Of a stretch of DNA of 64,000 bases, positions 59,831-64,000 are shown one piece after another; the first letter of the stretch is position 1, and each line of letters begins with the position of its first letter. Origin of the DNA: Pycnopodia helianthoides (lineage: Eukaryota; Echinodermata; Asteroidea; Forcipulatida; Asteriidae); NCBI GenBank assembly GCA_032158295.1, contig CM063249.1, forward strand, positions 4,727,195 to 4,791,194, written 5' to 3'. The translations under genes were made by a program, and so were the position numbers. The notes under the pieces were generated by a model that saw only the letters and a list, made by a program, of their open reading frames with translations, made no database searches and was not told where the DNA came from.

Positions 59831-60227
59831 AATACTGCTCGGGGCATTCGAACGCTCACACACAAAAAACCACCTAATCGGATAATTTGTGCATAAACAA
59901 GCTGAGGAAAGTTGTTGTAACAAGGCAAAATAATAACATAAAAATTAATTAGAATGACTATAGAAAATCAATCGGATGTTGCCCGGAAGGGGTGCAGGTT
60001 TTTGCCTGATGATATGATACATGTATGACAATGAAAAATCACAAAACATATCACACAAAGATACAGTTTATGAACAGTTGAGAGGAAGAAAAACTTCACC
60101 CAAAACCTAACGTTTTCAATACTTATTTTTCTAATCGTGCTCATAACATTATGATGTCACTTTTAAAAAGATCAGCAATTTGGGGAATTAGGTTTGTGGG
60201 AAAGCAGTAGTTTCAAAGCTTGAACAC
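59831..60227. other. Unannotated non-coding DNA
   Basis: No gene or element is seen. TACATGTA is at 60018-60025. Confidence 0.5.
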
Positions 60228-60430
60228 CATCAATATTCTCACAACGATTGGGTATTTTTTTCACACGGATTGAGTATTTTTTCACACAAGTCCGGTACTT
60301 TTTCACAACGATTGGATACTTTTTTACACAGATCAAGTTTGTTTGTTTTGGGTTTTCTCTTCACACAAATAGGGTGCTTTTTCACAAAGATTGTCTTAAT
60401 TTTTTTCACGCAGATAAGGTACTTCATGAT
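60228..60430. repeat. Diverged short tandem repeat of about 22-26 bp
   Basis: A TTTTTTCACAC-type start followed by (G/A)ATTGGGTA or similar recurs about eight times with poor conservation (for example at 60256, 60280, 60299, 60322, 60379, 60408). On the minus strand this reads as a degenerate repeat in several frames. An old, decaying minisatellite. Confidence 0.7.
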
Positions 60431-60666
60431 GGAAATTTTGTTGTCAATTCATATTCTAAAAATGTCCTCCAACTCAACTTTCTAGGAATTATAATTTTTA
60501 AAATGGATCTTAACTTTTATTCAATTTTTGTGAAATTAATCTAACAAATTTCCAACAGAATGGTGGTGTTTCTTTGTTTGTTTGTTTTGTTTTTGTTTTT
60601 TTAGGGGAGGAGATATAACAGAAGAAACAAAACTTTCTATACATCTGAGATGCAGTGATCATTCTA

Positions 60667-60900
60667 GTCTTGATTGCAAGGCTGTTTCGATTTGTCCATC
60701 CAAGTCCATCCAAGCAGCGTCCAGGCACACTGAATCCACGCATGGGCTCGTACGGACTGCATATGTGTGTATTATCTAATAATGTTGGGCGGACTGTCAG
60801 GCAATGGTCTACTCTCGCGCTGGCGGACTCAATGCGTGGCCTCGGTGCGTGTTCATCTGTTGTTCCTTCCGACTCGCGGAAACAGCCTTGCAATCAAGGC
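60667..60900. mobile_element. 234-bp MITE with TA target duplication
   Basis: Terminal inverted repeats with a perfect core CTTGATTGCAAGGCTGTTTC at both ends (60669-60688 and, reversed, 60879-60898), flanked by TA at 60665-60666 and 60901-60902. TA duplication and size fit a Tc1/mariner-type MITE. The ends differ from the CAATCCC ends of the element at 40170, so it is a separate family. Confidence 0.8.
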
Positions 60901-60902
60901 TA

Positions 60903-61290
60903 TGATCACTTTGTTCTTTTCCCCTTTTTGTACAGAATGGGATTACTATGAAGTAAGTTCAATGGTCCTAGGGTACCAGACTGTTTTACGTCAGGAATTG
61001 AACTCAACCTCATCCCCGATGGTCAACCCGGTTACACTACTTTTGTTATCTTTAATGCAACCTCAGTTTCTCAATAAAGATGCCAACTCCCCCAAATCAG
61101 CAAAAACATTGAGGCTTAAAACTATCCCAGATGACCGATCATTCAGCCCCACCCATCATAGCAACTGATTTTCATGGGTAGCATAAACGCCACATATGTC
61201 TCACTCAGCCCTGGGCTACACTGAATAAAAATGACATCTTGTAGTTAGATTTTAATGCCTCACTTTAAGGCAAGTGTTCACAGAATGTGA
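60903..61290. other. Unannotated non-coding DNA
   Basis: No exon or element is supported in this stretch. Confidence 0.5.
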
Positions 61291-61294
61291 TTGG

Positions 61295-61425
61295 TCGATA
61301 CACTGAGAGGCAGAGCTTAATGTATAAGACGATAGTAATTTAAGATCACTCTTGAATTGAGCCCTACTTCTCTATAGGCTGATCCATTAAGCCCCGCCCC
61401 TTTATGCATTGACCAATCACGAGCC
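61295..61425. mobile_element. Foldback remnant of about 130 bp
   Basis: GTGATTGGTCGATACACTGA, GGCAGAGCTTAATG on the left is mirrored by CATTAAGCCCCGCCCC, TTTATGCATTGACCAATCAC on the right (about 35-bp arms, several mismatches). There is no obvious target duplication. Each arm also contains an ATTGG (CCAAT) core. Confidence 0.55.
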
Positions 61426-61840
61426 CCCAAATCTGGCACACTAAAATCCCATTATGAAGTGTAGCCATGCTTTCGTTCAAGTTCTGTTTCTTGTCTTGTG
61501 TGTCACGTGGTGGACGCTTTATTGTCTTAGAGCTAACCATGTTGATAGACAGTTGCCACGATGGGTGGGGATTACTAAATCTTCCTTTAAAAGTATGAAT
61601 AGACTGTGCACGTCTCGCGAATACTTTTGGGACCACTTTGGTCCCATGTACATTGCTTTAACGCATGAGGGAGACAAACCCACGCACTTTAACCGGTCCC
61701 CAATGTTCAAATACGCACAAGATTGCACAGTCTTTTGGGAAAGACCTGGCTGACCCCAACACAAAACTCTCAAATTGCATATCACCAATTTTGAATCGAT
61801 CTCTCTTGCTTAGGGTAAGAAAAAAGTTTCAATACATGCG
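61426..61840. other. Unannotated non-coding DNA
   Basis: Overlapping frames at 61454-61788 on both strands (99 and 89 codons) show no known domain. Nothing else is supported. Confidence 0.45.
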
Positions 61841-62095
61841 GTTCACAATACAGTGCGCCCTCTATAATCTGCCCCAGAAGAGGCCATTTTCGCAGTGCAT
61901 CATGGGAAAAAGGTCGACAAGTTTTTGGTCCTCCGCACCGACCCTGACTGCTTAAGTTTGAAGCAGCAAGTTCATATTTTTCTGTGTTTTACGGCATAAA
62001 GATGGTATTTTTGTGGGGGCCGGTGGATGTTTTTTACATATTGGGGGAAAATGGACTCTCCACGGTAAACTGTAGAGGGCGGTATATTGTGAATC
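61841..62095. mobile_element. 255-bp MITE
   Basis: Imperfect inverted ends of about 30 bp: left TTCACAATACAGTGCGCCCT, CTATAATCTGCC; right GGTAAACTGTAGAGGGCGGT, ATATTGTGAA. No coding capacity and no clear target duplication. GAGGGCAGTGTGAT at 13767-13780 may be an end of a related element. Confidence 0.7.
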
Positions 62096-62739
62096 ACTCG
62101 TAATATCCCCGATTGGGACAGTCTTATGAGGCAACAATACTTACCATATAACCACTCCCTGATCTTGAATGTGAACTCACCTACAAATCACCGGGGGAAA
62201 AAAAAGGGAAATATATTTTTTTAAATGACAAATTAGAAGACCACTCAGAAAATCTTTGCAAAAAGAACAAAACATCCTACTCTTTGATGAATCAGGCCGG
62301 GTTTTACTGAGCATCATCAGTCATGTAGTCTTGTCGTAGCCTCTATGATGGCTTTCAATGTGTACACAGTACAAGAATATTAATCATCATAAAACACAAG
62401 TAATAATGTACACGAACTGGCATGTCCACTAAACCCTGTTTTTAAGGAGAATTAATTGCGGAGAGGGCAGGGGAAGATTTTTTTTCTGATTAAAAGCATA
62501 TTGAACCCTAGAGCAGGACAAATTATAGCAGCTATTCTTTCTCTCCCCGCTATTTAGAGAGTTTGCTTTGTTCTTGAGTACAGGAGAGAACCACAGGGAA
62601 CCATTCATCTCAGGGCAGAATATATTTTCAATTACATATGTATGTATGTGGGCTCTACTGTACATTCTGAAAGGTATATACACAGGATTGGTAAGGATAA
62701 AGACATCGTTTAATTTTTGTCTGAAAGCTTACTGCGGCG
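62096..62739. other. Unannotated non-coding DNA
   Basis: No gene or element is recognised before the SINE. Confidence 0.5.
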
Positions 62740-62984
62740 TGTCGTGGCCGAGGAGCCGATAAGAGCACCAGACTCAAGCTCTGGTGTTTCTGTTCAGCAG
62801 AGTGTGGGTTCGAGTCCTGGTTGTGACACTTGTGTCCTTAAGCAAGACACTTAACCATTATTGCTCCGTCCTTCGGATGGGACGTAAAGCCGTTGGTCCC
62901 GTGTGTTGTGTAATGCGCGTAAAAGAACCCAGTGCACTTATCAAAAAGAGAAGGGGTTCGCCTCGGTGTTCCTGGTTTGACTGA
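62740..62984 (+). mobile_element. tRNA-Leu(CAA)-derived SINE
   Basis: The first 90 bp fold like a tRNA-Leu: acceptor GTGTC pairing with GACAC near 62829, A-box GTGGCCGAGGAGCC, anticodon stem ACCAGA/TCTGGT with loop CTCAAGC (anticodon CAA), a long variable arm, and B-box GGGTTCGAGTCC (62808-62819). A body follows: AAGCAAGACACTTAACCATT, CCTTCGGATGGGACGTAAAG, GGTCCCGTGTGTTG, AAAAGAACCCAGTGCACTT, resembling a central domain shared by many metazoan SINEs whose formal name I cannot fix. The retained body shows it is not a tRNA gene. Its 3' end runs straight into a minisatellite. Confidence 0.8.
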
Positions 62985-63316
62985 CCTAAACCATCCCAAT
63001 TGGGGTACACCCTGATTCAAACTCTATTCTCCCCAATGAGGATATCAATGATTCACAGGGTGAGGCACCTAAACCATCCCAATTGGGGTACACTTATACC
63101 CTATGCAAACCTATTCTCCCAATAAGGATATCAATGATTCACAGGGTGAGGCACCTAAACCATCCCAATTGGGGTACACTTATACCCTAATGCAAACCTA
63201 TTCTCCCAATAAGGATATCAATGATTCACAGGGTGAGGCACCTAAACCATCCCAATTGGGTACACTTATACCCTATTTTCAAACTCATATTCTCCCAAAT
63301 AAGGATATCAATGGTC
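62985..63316 (+). repeat. 86-bp minisatellite at SINE 3' end
   Basis: About 3.8 units of CCTAAACCATCCCAATTGGG, GTACACTTATACCCTA, TGCAAACCTATTCTCCCAAT, AAGGATATCAATGATTCACA, GGGTGAGGCA. Unit starts at 62985, 63068, 63154 and 63241 (periods 83, 86, 87). The last unit decays after GGATATCAATGG. It begins directly where the SINE body ends. Confidence 0.9.
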
Positions 63317-64000
63317 TCCAATCCGAAACCTCTGGTTTATTCTTTATCCTAGTAACCTAGGCTGACACTTTCAAAACACGCTTTTTTTCCCAATAACCTC
63401 ATGAAGTATTCATATTTCCAGACAGCGTACGAAGCCTCAACCCTTCACATTAATTTCAATGTGACAAGAGACCCCTCCCCCCCCCATCCATTGACATTTT
63501 AGCTAGAAACACATGATATGCTACATTCACGTCCGATACCTTCCACCATTGTCTTTGTTCCCCCCCCCTCCTCCTACTCGGCCACACGTACATGTAACAA
63601 TAGCCCATCCAAACCAACTGGGGTTTATACATGGCAAACCAAACCCCACAAAATGCATATAGCACTATGACTCAGCCGTGTACCCAAAACCCCCCAGTAA
63701 AGAAGATGGAGAAAAAGAGAAAAAAAAAAGAGAGAAGAAAAAGTACGCTGCGATATCCTGGGCACATTAGATAATCAACGTGGGACATATCCCCTTCAAG
63801 TCCACAGCACCAAATGCACATAACTCGAGGCAGAGTTTGCCAGCTCATCCGATCCTTAAAAGCTTTTTCAACGCTTGTATGGATTTTGCCCCCGTGCGCT
63901 CCCGCGAGGGACTGCCACCTTATAGCCCGGCGTCCGGATCGGCGAGCCAGGCCAGGGGAATTGCGCTCAATAACATTTCCATTGTATAGGCCTATCCTTT
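63317..64000. other. Unannotated non-coding DNA to window end
   Basis: No exon is supported. C-runs occur at 63477-63486 and 63560-63568, a purine tract at 63711-63742. TACATGTA is at 63589 and TAGGCCTA at 63987. The 69-codon frame at 63780-63989 has no recognisable domain. Confidence 0.5.

Noticed and set aside
62740..62829. Functional tRNA-Leu(CAA) gene
   Set aside because: Acceptor stem is only partly paired and the sequence continues into a SINE body rather than a pol III terminator.

Overview
The window is non-coding and repeat-rich and comes from a metazoan genome, most likely a marine deuterostome and probably an echinoderm (a sea star is my first guess). Four things point there: tRNA-derived SINE types common in marine invertebrates, a TTAA-flanked MITE family whose ends I associate with sea stars, at least eleven copies of the palindrome TACATGTA and seven of TAGGCCTA, and long C/G homopolymers with no bacterial or organellar gene organisation. 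The taxon is inference from memory; no marker gene is present. I find no host protein-coding exon: the open frames are short, overlap on both strands, often run through homopolymers or tandem repeats, and none resembles a known family except one transposase fragment.

Layout. 1-11 kb: a tRNA-derived SINE (1405-1690), a 473-bp TTAA-flanked MITE (2614-3086), a 60-bp tandem repeat, and one copy of an unclassified dispersed repeat (9801-10070, partner at 26397-26738). 11-25 kb: a foldback MITE, then a retroelement-like tail at 11324-11475 that recurs at 24640-24775. Both copies carry a hammerhead-ribozyme-like core followed by what looks like a histone-type mRNA 3' processing signal (stem-loop plus purine-rich downstream element). 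Between them lies a 55-bp satellite array (22850-24546) with a 495-bp higher-order repeat. 25-40 kb: short tandem arrays (20, 41 and 48 bp units), a LINE-like 3' end, MITEs, and several TAAT-rich blocks that may be conserved regulatory DNA.

40.1-42.4 kb is a nested transposon complex. A Tc1-like composite element with TA target duplication and identical 206-bp hairpin units at both ends carries only the N-terminal DNA-binding part of a transposase on the minus strand. It is inserted in a TTAA-type MITE whose two halves remain on either side.

42-64 kb: two copies of a second SINE family on opposite strands, further foldback MITEs (45254, 46571, 60667, 61295, 61841), a 24-bp array, a tandem duplication (58908-59180), candidate regulatory blocks near 58.3 and 59.7 kb, and a tRNA-Leu-derived SINE (62740-62984) running directly into an 86-bp minisatellite. 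Overall this reads as a gene desert or long intron/intergenic region dominated by non-autonomous mobile elements and tandem arrays.
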